The notes beneath the pieces were generated by a model. The model saw only the letters and a program-made list of their open reading frames with translations, was not told where the DNA came from and did not search any database. Shown here piece by piece: positions 1-8,754 of a DNA stretch of 64,000 bases (position 1 is its first letter; every line of letters begins with the position of its first letter). A program made the translations under genes and the position numbers. The DNA lies in assembly GCF_026191475.2 (NCBI RefSeq), contig NZ_JAOSLC020000003.1:1519001-1583000 (forward strand), in the 5' to 3' direction. This DNA comes from Polaribacter ponticola (lineage in GTDB: Bacteria; Bacteroidota; Bacteroidia; Flavobacteriales; Flavobacteriaceae).

Positions 1-192
1 AAAACTTGCAGCAACCATTACACCTCCTGTAAAACCTAACATCCCATCTAAAACTGCTCTGTTTAACTTTTTGAAAAAGAAAACTAATGATGCTCCTAAA
101 GCTGTTAATCCCCAAGTAAAAAGTGAGGCATATAATGCGGCTTGAATTGGATGTTCTTTTCCAAATGCAACTAATTGATCGAATGTACTCAT
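1..192 (-). CDS. ZIP-family metal transporter, N-terminal part (runs off left edge)
   Basis: Reading leftwards from an ATG at 192-190 gives an open frame to the window edge, beginning MSTFDQLVAFGKEHPIQAAL and continuing through a hydrophobic helix and a Gly-rich stretch (LDGMLGFTGGVMVAAS). This matches the start of ZIP/ZupT-type divalent metal permeases, inner-membrane proteins that import Zn, Mn or Fe. Only about 64 residues are visible, so the metal-binding histidine helices are outside the window. The start codon overlaps the stop of the upstream DtxR-type regulator in an ATGA arrangement, so the two are translationally coupled. The metal specificity is not visible; co-operon with an MntR-like regulator makes Mn or Fe attractive, but this is inference. 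Confidence 0.75.
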   Translation of the reverse strand, partial: MSTFDQLVAFGKEHPIQAALYASLFTWGLTALGASLVFFFKKLNRAVLDGMLGFTGGVMVAASF

Positions 193-845
193 GTCTTTTT
201 TATGTATAAATTATTCGCTATTTTTTTTGATATTGAAAGTTTTTTATCATCAATTAAAATTGAGAAAGAATCATCAAAATCTTCTCTTTCTAATACTTTT
301 ATTTGTTTTCCTAAAGTGATGCCTTTTCTGTCTAAAAACTGTAAAAATTCTGATGAAGAATCATCTACACCAACACAAATTCCTTTTTCATTTTTTGATA
401 AAGTTGACAATAAACTTTTATCAATAGTTTTTAGATTTCCATCTTTATCAGGAATTGGATCTCCATGAGGATCGTGGGTTGGAAAACCTAATAAAGCATC
501 TATTTGATTTATTAGTTTTGGAGATTTAATATGTTCTAATTGTTCTGCAACATCATGTACTTCATCCCAAGAAAAATTAAGTTTATCAACTAAAAAAACT
601 TCCCAAAGTCTATGTTTTCTAATAACATTTGCTGCTATTTTTGACCCTTCCTCAGTTAGATGAACTCCATGATATTTTTTATAAACAACAACCTTTTTTT
701 CTGATAGTTTTTTAATCATATCAGTTACAGAAGAAGCTTTCGTTTCTAATTTTTCTGCAATAGAATTTGTGCTAATTCCTTTATCTGAAATTGCACTTAA
801 ATGATAAATTGCTTTTAAATAATTTTCTTCTGATTGACTAAACAC
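189..845 (-). CDS. DtxR/MntR-family metal-dependent transcriptional regulator
   Basis: The 218-residue protein has the DtxR layout: an N-terminal winged helix (about residues 1-60, with SEENYLKAIYHLS and IAEKLETKASSVTDMIKKL), a metal-binding/dimerisation domain (about 61-130, with KHRLWEVFLVDKL and EVHDVAEQLEHI carrying the usual His, Glu and Cys/Met-type ligands) and a C-terminal SH3/FeoA-like domain (about 150-218). Such proteins repress metal uptake genes when loaded with Fe(II) or Mn(II). The gene overlaps a ZIP transporter gene downstream and is divergent from a TonB receptor. A perfect palindrome lies in the shared promoter region and is the likely operator. Mn versus Fe cannot be decided from sequence alone. 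Confidence 0.9.
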   Translation of the reverse strand: MFSQSEENYLKAIYHLSAISDKGISTNSIAEKLETKASSVTDMIKKLSEKKVVVYKKYHGVHLTEEGSKIAANVIRKHRLWEVFLVDKLNFSWDEVHDVAEQLEHIKSPKLINQIDALLGFPTHDPHGDPIPDKDGNLKTIDKSLLSTLSKNEKGICVGVDDSSSEFLQFLDRKGITLGKQIKVLEREDFDDSFSILIDDKKLSISKKIANNLYIKKT

Positions 846-862
846 ATCTTTAATTTAGACTA

Positions 863-870
863 CAAACATA
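863..870 (-). promoter_or_regulatory. Probable -7 promoter element of the DtxR-type regulator
   Basis: On the minus strand this reads TATGTTTG, a match to the Bacteroidota -7 consensus TAnnTTTG, about 18 bases before the regulator start codon. A half-site TTTAGAC of the nearby palindrome occurs at 854-860 on the plus strand, close to the expected transcription start, so weak autoregulation is possible. Confidence 0.5.
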
Positions 871-895
871 CAAAATTTTGATTTATAAAAACCTA

Positions 896-915
896 TTTTT
901 AGACAAGTCTAAAAA
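896..915. promoter_or_regulatory. Palindromic operator candidate for the DtxR/MntR-type regulator
   Basis: Two nine-base arms, TTTTTAGAC and GTCTAAAAA, are exact inverted repeats separated by AA. The site lies between two divergent metal-linked genes and ends six bases before the -7 element of the TonB receptor, so a bound dimer would block RNA polymerase. The size and symmetry fit DtxR-family boxes in general. Assignment to the adjacent regulator is inference from position. Confidence 0.65.
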
Positions 916-921
916 TTATTT

Positions 922-929
922 TATATTTG
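922..929 (+). promoter_or_regulatory. -7 promoter element of the TonB receptor gene
   Basis: TATATTTG matches the TAnnTTTG consensus exactly and stands 15 bases before the ATG at 945. This placement argues against the in-frame TTG at 927 as the start, because that TTG is part of the promoter element itself. Confidence 0.6.
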
Positions 930-944
930 CAAAAAATATTTATA

Positions 945-3178
945 ATGAAAATAGGATTTTTTGTAAGTTTATTTTTGATTTCGTTTGTGTCTTTTGGGCA
1001 ATCTATTTCTGGAAAAATCAGCACTAAAAAAGGGAATACTTTACCATATGTAAATGTATATTTAAAGAAAACTAAAATTGGAACCTCTACCAATGAAAAG
1101 GGATTTTATCAACTTAATAACATAAAAAAAGGGAATTATACTTTAATAATTAGTAGTATTGGTTACAAAACAAAATCAGTTAAAATATCAGTTAAAGAGA
1201 ATCAAGTATTAATCAAAAATTTCTTTTTATCAGAAGATAATTCTTTAGATGAAATTGTAATATCTGGAACTCTAAAACCTATAAGTAAATTGGCAAGTCC
1301 AGTTCCTGTAGAAGTATATAGCGAAACTTTTTTTAAGAAAAATCCTACACCTTCTATTTTTGAATCTTTACAAAATGTAAACGGAGTTCGTCCGCAATTA
1401 AATTGCAATGTTTGTAATACTGGAGACATTCATATAAATGGATTAGAAGGTCCTTACACTTTTATTTTAATTGATGGAATGCCAATTGTTAGTGGACTTT
1501 CTACAGTGTATGGCTTAACAGGAATTCCACAGGCTTTAATAGAAAGAGTAGAAGTTGTTAAAGGCCCTGCATCTACATTATATGGTTCTGAAGCTGTTGG
1601 AGGAATTATAAATATTATTACAAAAAAACCAACAAATGCACCAAAATTAACAACAGATACTTTTGCAAGTTCTTGGGGAGAAGTTAATATGGATCTAGGT
1701 TTACGCTATAATTTAAATGAAAAAACACAAGGTTTATTAGGTGTAAATTATTTCAATTTTCAGAATAGAATAGATAACAATAATGACAATTTTACAGATT
1801 TAACACTGCAAAACAGAATATCACTTTTCAATAAAATCAATATTGATAGAAAAAGCAACAAGGTTTTTACAATTGCAGGAAGGCATGTTTATGAAGATAG
1901 ATGGGGAGGCGAAATGGACTGGAAAAAAAATACAGAGGAACAGACACTAAATATGGAGAAAGTATTTATACTAACAGGTGGGAAACCTTTGGAACTTACC
2001 AATTACCAACATCAGAAAATATTAATTTTCAATTTAGTGCAAATGGTCATTTTCAAGATTCTTATTATGGAACTGATGCTTATGATGCAGAACAATTTAT
2101 TGCTTTTGGACAATTTGTTTACAACAAGAACATTAATGAAAAACACGATTTCACTTTAGGATTAGCTTACAGATACACTTTTTATGACGACAATACTTTT
2201 GCAACTTTAGATGAAAATGGGAATGAAAATCAGCCTTCAAAAGTTCATTTGCCTGGAGTTTTCTTACAAGATGAAATCAGTTTAACTGATAGAAAAAAGT
2301 TGTTACTTGGTGCAAGATGGGATTACAACAGCAAGCATGGAAGTATTTTTTCGCCAAGAATAAATTACAAATGGAATTCTAGAGATAATTCTAATATTAT
2401 TAGATTTAGTTTAGGTAATGGCTTTAGAGTTGCTAATGTTTTTACAGAAGATCATGCAGCTTTAACAGGTGCAAGAGAGGTTGAATTTGAAGGCGAACTA
2501 AAACCAGAAACTTCTTGGAATGCAAACATCAATTTTGTAAAAAAGATAAATACAGAAAACACTTTTATCACTTTAGACGCAAGTGCATTTTACACGCATT
2601 TTGATAACAGAATTCTACCTGATTATGAAACTGATTCTAATAAAATTATATATGCAAATTTAGAAGGGTTTTCTGTTTCTAAAGGAGTTTCTTTAAACGC
2701 AGATTTTTTATTTACAAATGGTTTAGCAATAAATGCTGGTGCAACTTTAATGGATGTTTCTGTAACAGAAAATGACGTAAAAACTAGGCAATTATTAACA
2801 GAAAGTTTTAGTGGAGTTTGGTCTATTTCTTATAAATTTCAAAACGATTTCACTTTAGATTATACTGGTAACATTTATGGACCAATGCGTTTGCCATTGT
2901 TAGGAGAAAATGATCCAAGAGATGAATATTCACCTTGGTTTAGTATTCAAAATATACAATTAACAAAGAAATTTAGCAACTCTTGGGAAATTTATGGTGG
3001 TGTAAAAAACTTATTAAATTTTACACCTGCTTCAAACAGCATTAATAACGCTAATAACCCTTTTGAGATAGGCCTAGATACAGATAAAAATCCAGAATTA
3101 GCTTTTGACCCAAGTTATGTTTACGCTTCTAATCAAGGAATTAGAGCTTTTGCAGGCCTAAGATTCACTATTTTTTAA
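945..3178 (+). CDS. TonB-dependent outer-membrane receptor, probably metal uptake (frame break at A8 run)
   Basis: The protein (about 744 residues after repair) has a signal peptide (MKIGFFVSLFLISFVSFGQ), a carboxypeptidase-regulatory-like beta-sandwich domain (about 22-105), a TonB plug (about 120-230, with LIDGMPIV and VEVVKGPASTLYGSEAVGGIINIIT) and a C-terminal beta-barrel ending in AGLRFTIF. Such receptors carry metal chelates or cofactors across the outer membrane using TonB energy. The plug has a C-N-V-C pair at residues 154 and 157. The frame breaks in a run of eight A at 1923-1930; adding one A joins MDWKKKYRGTD and restores one continuous barrel. The upstream palindrome next to a DtxR-type regulator suggests repression by Fe or Mn. 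Substrate unknown. Confidence 0.85.
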
Positions 3179-3183
3179 GTAAA

Positions 3184-3672
3184 ATGATAAAAAAAAGCAT
3201 TGTTTTTATAATTCTTCTTTACTGTTTTGCAATTCGAGCACAAAAAGAAAAAGTAGTATTAAAAACATACACCTTTTCAGAAATTGAAATTCTACAACAA
3301 ACAAAACCAAAACCTGTAGTTGCATTTATTTACACCGATTGGTGTAAAATTTGTTTTGGAATGAAGAAAAAAACATTTCAAAATTTAAAAGTTATAAACT
3401 TACTAAATGATCGTTTTTATTTTATAAAATTAAATGCAGAACATAAAAAAGAAATCTTTTTTTTAGGCAAAAAATTTAAATACAAACCTAACGGAAGCAA
3501 AACTGGAATACATGAACTTGCAAAAGAATTAGGTACTATTAATAATAAAACCAGCTATCCAACTACTGCATTTTTAAGTTCAAAATTTGAAATTAATTTA
3601 CAGATTGACAGCTACATTAATAGTAAAAAAATGGAAAATATTCTATTGAAAATTCTACAATTAAAAAGTTAA
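3184..3672 (+). CDS. Exported thioredoxin-fold protein with CKIC motif
   Basis: The 162-residue protein starts with a signal peptide (MIKKSIVFIILLYCFAIRAQ) and has a thioredoxin-like core with the active-site pattern TDWCKIC (Cys54 and Cys57), followed by a cis-Pro-type loop (SYPTTAFLSSKF). It is expected in the periplasm as a thiol oxidoreductase or thiol-metal handling protein. It begins six bases after the TonB receptor stop, so it is in the same transcript and probably the same metal-regulated operon. A role in reducing or delivering the receptor's cargo, or acting on the receptor's own C-N-V-C pair, is inference. The last four bases overlap the convergent barrel gene. Confidence 0.8.
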   Translation: MIKKSIVFIILLYCFAIRAQKEKVVLKTYTFSEIEILQQTKPKPVVAFIYTDWCKICFGMKKKTFQNLKVINLLNDRFYFIKLNAEHKKEIFFLGKKFKYKPNGSKTGIHELAKELGTINNKTSYPTTAFLSSKFEINLQIDSYINSKKMENILLKILQLKS

Positions 3673-4208
3673 TGTTTTCTATCCCAAATTCTTGGATTCA
3701 TATTTCTTGGCTCTAAACTGTAAACCAAACCAATAGAAGGATAAAAATGTGAGTATTGACTCTCAAACTTAGCTTCAGAGTATTTATAGATTAACTGAAG
3801 GTTAACACCGTAATTAGGTTTAAGCCAAAAAGTATTTCCAACTCCAAAATTTAAAGTTGGTGTAGATTTTATGGCACTTACAACACTACCTCCAATTAAT
3901 AAATATGGTACTACATTGTCTGAAGATGCTCTAAAGTCATAACGTATAACGGCATCTAAAGTTGTATATTTTTGTGTATCGAAAATAGCAGTTGATAAAC
4001 CAACATCAGCAATAAAGCCTTTTAGCAAGTATTTAGAAACATTAATTCTTGGTGACTGGTTCACAAATGAACCTCCTAAAATTTTACCCTGAAAATCTGT
4101 ATATTTTGCAGAAGCAAGACTTAAACCTACTGTCCATTTACTATCAAAATTCTGAGATGAAAGGGAAAGTGATAAAAATAAAACAAATACTAAAGAGTTA
4201 ATTTTCAT
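3669..4208 (-). CDS. Small outer-membrane beta-barrel protein, unknown function
   Basis: The protein has 179 residues with a signal peptide (MKINSLVFVLFLSLSLSSQ) and alternating hydrophobic strands (KWTVGLSLAS, FIADVGLSTAIF, AVIRYDFRA, VPYLLIGGSVV, GVNLQLIYKY, YPSIGLVYSL), consistent with an eight-stranded OmpA/OmpW-size barrel. It resembles the N-terminal barrel of flavobacterial OmpA-like proteins but lacks the peptidoglycan-binding OmpA C-domain, ending instead in a short tail, NPRIWDRKH. It is convergent with the thioredoxin gene (four-base overlap) and divergent from mfd. Function unknown. Confidence 0.65.
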   Translation of the reverse strand: MKINSLVFVLFLSLSLSSQNFDSKWTVGLSLASAKYTDFQGKILGGSFVNQSPRINVSKYLLKGFIADVGLSTAIFDTQKYTTLDAVIRYDFRASSDNVVPYLLIGGSVVSAIKSTPTLNFGVGNTFWLKPNYGVNLQLIYKYSEAKFESQYSHFYPSIGLVYSLEPRNMNPRIWDRKH

Positions 4209-4268
4209 GATTATTTTTTAAAAGTATAAAAATAGAAAAAGATTTAAACTCTAACTCTTTCAAATTAA

Positions 4269-4276
4269 TATATTTG
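4269..4276 (+). promoter_or_regulatory. -7 promoter element of mfd
   Basis: TATATTTG is an exact TAnnTTTG match 17 bases before the TTG start at 4294. No other TAnnTTTG match was seen in the 85-base gap. Confidence 0.55.
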
Positions 4277-4293
4277 TATAAAATATTTTTACG

Positions 4294-7200
4294 TTGAGTA
4301 AGCAGAACATTGTAAATCAATATCAAAAATCTGCGAATATTTCGCAGTTAAACAAACAACTTCAACAAGATAAAAACCAAATTCAGATTTCGAATTTAGT
4401 AGGCTCTTCGTTGTCTTTTGTTATTTCAGAAACTTTTAAAAAAGGAGACAAACCATACCTCTTAATATTTAATGATAAGGAAGAAGCTGCTTATTATTTA
4501 AATGATCTAGAACAACTTTTAGGTGAAAAAAACGTACTCTTTTACCCAGGTTCTTACAGAAGACCATATCAAATTGAAGAAACTGATAATGCGAATGTTT
4601 TATTACGCTCAGAAGTTTTAAATAGAATTAATTCTCGTAAAAAACCCGCTGTAATAGTTACCTATCCTACTGCTTTATTTGAAAAAGTAGTAACTAAGAA
4701 AGAACTAGAAAAGAACACATTAAAAGTAACAGTTGCAGAAAGTTTATCATTAGATTTTGTAAATGAAGTTTTATTCGAATACAAATTTAAACGAGTTGAT
4801 TTCGTTACAGAACCTGGAGACTTTTCTGTGAGAGGAGGAATTATAGATGTTTTTTCTTTTTCTAATGACGAACCTTACAGAATAGAATTTTTTGGTGATG
4901 AGATTGATAGTATTCGAACTTTTGATGTAGAAACCCAACTTTCTAAAGAAAAATTAAAAAAAATCTCAATAATGCCAAATGTTGAGAATAAAACATTACA
5001 AGAAAATAGAGAGAGTTTCTTAAAATACATTTCACCTAAAACAATAATTTTTGCAAAAAACTTAGATTTAATATTTGGAAATCTAGATAAATTTTACACT
5101 AAAGCACAAGAAGCTTTCAATGATTTATCTAAAGAAATAAAACATGCAAAACCAAATGAGTTATTTTGTAATGGGGATTTTATTAAAAAACAGATTCAAG
5201 ATTTTTCTTTAGTTAATTTTGAAGCAAAGCGTCATTCTGAACTTGTTTCAGAATCTCAAGAAAAAATGCTAAAACAAGTTCAGCATGACATTAAATTTAA
5301 CGTCATTCCACAGCCTTCTTTTAACAAGCAATTCAATTTATTAATTGATAATTTAGAAGAATATCATAAAGGAGGATTTACCAATTATATTTTTTGTGCA
5401 AACGAACAACAAGCACAACGTTTTCATGACATTTTTGATGATGCAGAACAAGAAGTACATTACGAAACAGTTGTTTTTCCTTTATACAAAGGTTTTGTTG
5501 ATATAGAACAAAGGTTGGTTTGTTATACAGATCATGAAATTTTTGAACGTTATCATAAATTCCGATTAAAAAATGGGTATGCAAAAAAGCAAGCTATTAC
5601 ACTTCAAGAATTAAACAAACTTGAAATTGGAGATTATGTTACACATATGGATCATGGGATTGGGAAATTTGGTGGTTTACAAAAAATTGATGTTCAAGGA
5701 AAAAAGCAAGAAGCCATTAAATTAGTTTATGGAGAAAGAGACATTTTATATGTAAGTATTCATTCACTTCATAAAATTTCTAAATTCAATGGAAAAGATG
5801 GTAAAGCACCTAAAATATACAAATTAGGTTCTGGCGCTTGGAAAAAAATCAAACAAAAAACCAAGGCTAGAGTTAAACATATTGCGTTTAATTTAATTCA
5901 ATTATACGCAAAAAGAAAGCTGCAAAAAGGATTTGCTTTTGGTCCAGACACACATATTCAGCATGAGTTAGAAGGTAGTTTTATGTATGAAGACACTCCA
6001 GATCAATTTACAGCAACACAAGATGTAAAATTAGACATGGAAAAAGAGCAACCAATGGATAGATTGGTTTGTGGTGATGTAGGTTTTGGTAAAACAGAAG
6101 TTGCTGTTAGAGCAGCTTTTAAAGCTGTAGATAACGGTAAACAAGTTGCCATTTTAGTACCAACAACTATTTTGGCTTTTCAGCACTATAAAACGTTTTC
6201 TGAGCGTTTAAAAGATTTCCCTGTACAAATAGATTATTTAAACAGATTTAGAACTGCTAAACAAAAAACCGCAGCTATTGATGGTGTAAATAAAGGAGAA
6301 GTTGATATTATTATTGGAACACATCAACTAACAAACAAACGTTTAGAATTTAAAGATTTAGGTTTATTAATTATTGATGAAGAACAAAAATTTGGTGTTG
6401 CAGTAAAAGACAAATTAAAAACTTTAAAAGAGAATGTTGATACGTTAACCTTAACAGCTACTCCAATTCCGAGAACTTTACAGTTTAGTTTAATGGCCGC
6501 AAGAGATTTATCGGTTATAAAAACACCACCTACAAACAGACATCCAATAGAAAGTAATGTTATTCGTTTTTCTGAAGAAGTAATTAGAGATGCTATTTCT
6601 TATGAAATTTCTAGAGGAGGACAGGTTTTCTTTATTCATAATAGAATAGAAAACATAAAAGAAGTTGCTGGTTTACTTCAAAGATTGGTTCCTTCTGCTA
6701 AAATTGGCATTGGTCATGGTCAAATGGAAGGCAAAAAACTAGAAGCTTTAATGCTTGGTTTTATGGATAATGATTTTGATGTTTTAGTTTCTACTACAAT
6801 TATTGAAAGTGGTTTAGATGTACCTAACGCAAATACTATTTTTATAAATAATGCTAACAATTTTGGATTATCGGATTTACACCAAATGCGTGGAAGAGTT
6901 GGACGTTCTAACAAAAAAGCCTTCTGTTATTTCATTACTCCTCCTTATCATATGATGACAGATGATGCCAGAAAAAGAATTGAGGCTTTAGTTTTATTTT
7001 CTGATTTAGGAAGTGGAATTAACATTGCTATGAAAGATTTAGAAATTCGTGGTGCTGGAGATTTATTAGGTGGTGAACAAAGTGGTTTTATAAACGATAT
7101 TGGGTTTGATACGTATCAAAAAATATTACAAGAAGCTATTGTAGAATTAAAAGAAAATGAGTTTAAAGAATTATATCCAACCGACACTTCTAAACCTAAA

Positions 7201-7665
7201 GAATATGTTAAAGAAGTAACTATTGATACTGATTTCGAAATTTTATTCCCAGATAACTATATAAATTCTATTACAGAAAGACTAGCTTTATACACAAAGT
7301 TAGGAGATTTAATTAAGGAAGATGAATTACAAATTTTTGAATCTGAAATAATTGATAGATTTGGGGAATTCCCAACTCAAGTTGAAGATTTATTAGATTC
7401 TGTTAGGATAAAATGGCTAGCTAAAGAACTTGGTTTAGAAAAGATTATTTTAAAGCAAAAAAGGATGATTGGTTATTTTGTTTCTGATCAGCAAAGCGAT
7501 TTTTACCAAACAGAAGCTTTTTCTAAAATGTTAAAATACGTACAACAAAACGGAAAAAGCTGTGTAATGAAAGAGAAAGAAACTAAAAATGGTTTACGTT
7601 TACTAATTACTTTTATTAGAATTGATTCGGTAAAAATAGCTTTAGAAATATTAAAGAAAATTTAA
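4294..7665 (+). CDS. mfd: Transcription-repair coupling factor Mfd
   Basis: This 1123-residue ATPase displaces RNA polymerase stalled at DNA lesions and recruits UvrA. Seen in order: UvrB-homology region (about 1-300), an RNA-polymerase-interacting CarD/RID domain (about 445-520, GDYVTHMDHGIGKFGGL), superfamily-2 helicase domains with Walker A GDVGFGKTE (near 593), a DEEQ box (near 693), ATPIPRT, and the QMRGRVGRS motif, then the C-terminal UvrA-masking domain. The length is normal for Bacteroidota. The start is a TTG (MSKQNIVNQ) placed just after a good promoter; no ATG is nearby. Residues 313-332 come from an in-frame palindromic repeat, listed separately. The stop overlaps the next gene's ATG (TAATG). 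Confidence 0.97.
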   Translation: MSKQNIVNQYQKSANISQLNKQLQQDKNQIQISNLVGSSLSFVISETFKKGDKPYLLIFNDKEEAAYYLNDLEQLLGEKNVLFYPGSYRRPYQIEETDNANVLLRSEVLNRINSRKKPAVIVTYPTALFEKVVTKKELEKNTLKVTVAESLSLDFVNEVLFEYKFKRVDFVTEPGDFSVRGGIIDVFSFSNDEPYRIEFFGDEIDSIRTFDVETQLSKEKLKKISIMPNVENKTLQENRESFLKYISPKTIIFAKNLDLIFGNLDKFYTKAQEAFNDLSKEIKHAKPNELFCNGDFIKKQIQDFSLVNFEAKRHSELVSESQEKMLKQVQHDIKFNVIPQPSFNKQFNLLIDNLEEYHKGGFTNYIFCANEQQAQRFHDIFDDAEQEVHYETVVFPLYKGFVDIEQRLVCYTDHEIFERYHKFRLKNGYAKKQAITLQELNKLEIGDYVTHMDHGIGKFGGLQKIDVQGKKQEAIKLVYGERDILYVSIHSLHKISKFNGKDGKAPKIYKLGSGAWKKIKQKTKARVKHIAFNLIQLYAKRKLQKGFAFGPDTHIQHELEGSFMYEDTPDQFTATQDVKLDMEKEQPMDRLVCGDVGFGKTEVAVRAAFKAVDNGKQVAILVPTTILAFQHYKTFSERLKDFPVQIDYLNRFRTAKQKTAAIDGVNKGEVDIIIGTHQLTNKRLEFKDLGLLIIDEEQKFGVAVKDKLKTLKENVDTLTLTATPIPRTLQFSLMAARDLSVIKTPPTNRHPIESNVIRFSEEVIRDAISYEISRGGQVFFIHNRIENIKEVAGLLQRLVPSAKIGIGHGQMEGKKLEALMLGFMDNDFDVLVSTTIIESGLDVPNANTIFINNANNFGLSDLHQMRGRVGRSNKKAFCYFITPPYHMMTDDARKRIEALVLFSDLGSGINIAMKDLEIRGAGDLLGGEQSGFINDIGFDTYQKILQEAIVELKENEFKELYPTDTSKPKEYVKEVTIDTDFEILFPDNYINSITERLALYTKLGDLIKEDELQIFESEIIDRFGEFPTQVEDLLDSVRIKWLAKELGLEKIILKQKRMIGYFVSDQQSDFYQTEAFSKMLKYVQQNGKSCVMKEKETKNGLRLLITFIRIDSVKIALEILKKI
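5231..5289 (+). repeat. Palindromic dispersed-type repeat inserted in frame in mfd
   Basis: Two 24-base arms (5231-5254 and 5266-5289) form an imperfect inverted repeat around an 11-base loop. The left arm begins GTCATTCTGAACTTGTTT and the right arm ends AAACAAGTTCAGCATGAC; only four positions differ. It is translated in frame as RHSELVSESQ followed by EKMLKQVQHD. From memory, near-identical palindromes are scattered in intergenic DNA of many bacteria, including Bacteroidota. Inside a coding region it acts like a palindromic element that stays open in the reading frame, as described for Rickettsia. It sits before the RID domain in a variable part of Mfd and would probably form a surface loop. 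Confidence 0.75.
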
Positions 7666-8522
7666 TGGAAAATTCGCATTTGAAAAATATTTTCGGCCTT
7701 TTAATTGCAACATTATTTATAAGTACATCTGGCGTTTTAGGTAAATATATTGCTATGCCAACAGAAGTTATTATTTGGTTTAGAGCATCATTAGCCATGG
7801 GTTTTCTTTACATTTACAGTAGATATAAAAAAATAAATTTAACCATAAAATCGTCAAAAGATTATAAACCTTTTCTAATAAGTGGTATTTTAATGGCTGC
7901 TCATTGGGTAACATATTTCTATGCTTTAAAGTTATCTAATGTTGCTTTAGGGGTTTTGTCTCTATATACTTTTCCTATTTTAATCACTTTATTAGAACCT
8001 TTATTTTTAAAAGTAAAATTTAATCCAATTTATATTCTTTTCGGAATAATGGTCTTAACAGGATTATACATTTTAACGCCAGAATTTAGCATTGAAAGCT
8101 CACAAGTAAAAGGAATTCTATTTGGTGTTTTATCTGCTTTTTGCTACGCTGTTAGAATTTTAATCCTAAAACAGCATGTAGCAAAATATAACGGGACAGC
8201 ACTAATGTTTTATCAGACTTTAGTAACTACAGTTTTATTATTACCAGTATTATTTATTATGGATTTATCTGCATTAAAAAATCAGTTTCCATATCTACTG
8301 TTATTAGCGCTTTTAACTACTGCTATTGGTCATAGTTTAATGCTACATTCTCTAAAATTCTTTTCTGCATCAACAGCAAGTATAATTAGTAGTTTACAAC
8401 CTGTTTTTGGCATTATATTAGCCTTCTTTTTTTTGAGTGAGACCCCAACAATAAACACTTTTTTGGGTGGTATTTTAATTCTACTAACTGTTGTTATTGA
8501 AAGTTTTAGAAGTAAAAAATAG
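7665..8522 (+). CDS. EamA-family (DMT superfamily) membrane transporter
   Basis: The 285-residue protein is almost entirely hydrophobic, with about ten transmembrane helices in two five-helix EamA repeats (about 8-138 and 150-282). The second repeat ends with the usual SLQPVFGIILAFFFLSETPT segment. DMT transporters export small metabolites such as amino acids or nucleosides; the substrate cannot be read from the sequence. Translation is coupled to mfd through TAATG, which is unusual because no functional link between the two is known, so the pairing is probably only transcriptional convenience. A long palindromic repeat downstream may end the transcript. Confidence 0.88.
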   Translation: MENSHLKNIFGLLIATLFISTSGVLGKYIAMPTEVIIWFRASLAMGFLYIYSRYKKINLTIKSSKDYKPFLISGILMAAHWVTYFYALKLSNVALGVLSLYTFPILITLLEPLFLKVKFNPIYILFGIMVLTGLYILTPEFSIESSQVKGILFGVLSAFCYAVRILILKQHVAKYNGTALMFYQTLVTTVLLLPVLFIMDLSALKNQFPYLLLLALLTTAIGHSLMLHSLKFFSASTASIISSLQPVFGIILAFFFLSETPTINTFLGGILILLTVVIESFRSKK

Positions 8523-8607
8523 ACATTTTTACAACAAAAGTAGATGACAAAAAAAGCCAAAAAAACTACTTATAAAAATAGCATAACAGAAAGCAAATAA
8601 ATAGTTT

Positions 8608-8745
8608 TAGCCCCGATTGAAACGGCATCCTTTTTATAACTTAAAGGTAATTCAATTTTTAATAAAGATATTGCCACATCATGCAAAAAAAGCTTGACCC
8701 GCAATGACAGTTATAAAAAGATATAGTGGAAAGCGGGAAATAGCT
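8608..8745. repeat. Long intergenic palindromic repeat between convergent genes
   Basis: The left arm at 8608-8641 (starts TAGCCCCGATTGAAACGG, ends CTTTTTATAACT) pairs with the right arm at 8709-8745 (starts AGTTATAAAAAG, ends GCGGGAAATAGCT). The inner 12 bases are perfectly complementary and the outer parts are imperfect. The pattern of a TAGCCC end, a GAAACGG block and a TAGTGGAAAGC-GGGAAATAGCT end matches, from memory, an intergenic repeat common in Flavobacteriia. It fills most of the gap between two convergent genes and could serve as a bidirectional terminator or a structured RNA. It shares blocks with the element at 52702-52783. Confidence 0.65.
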
Positions 8746-8754
8746 TCAAAAAAA

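Noticed and set aside
175..468. Open frame on the plus strand opposite the DtxR-type regulator
   Set aside because: It lies wholly within the clear regulator gene on the other strand and has low-complexity Ser/Phe content with no family match.
927..929. TTG as start of the TonB receptor
   Set aside because: The TTG is part of the TATATTTG promoter element, and the ATG at 945 opens a normal signal peptide.
5301..5330. Second palindrome copy in mfd suggested by a further GTCATTCC at about 5301
   Set aside because: The following codons (IPQPSFNKQ) are normal Mfd sequence and there is no matching opposite arm.
8523..8607. Possible tRNA or small RNA before the palindromic repeat
   Set aside because: No GTTCRAxxC arm or CCA end and no paired acceptor stem could be found.
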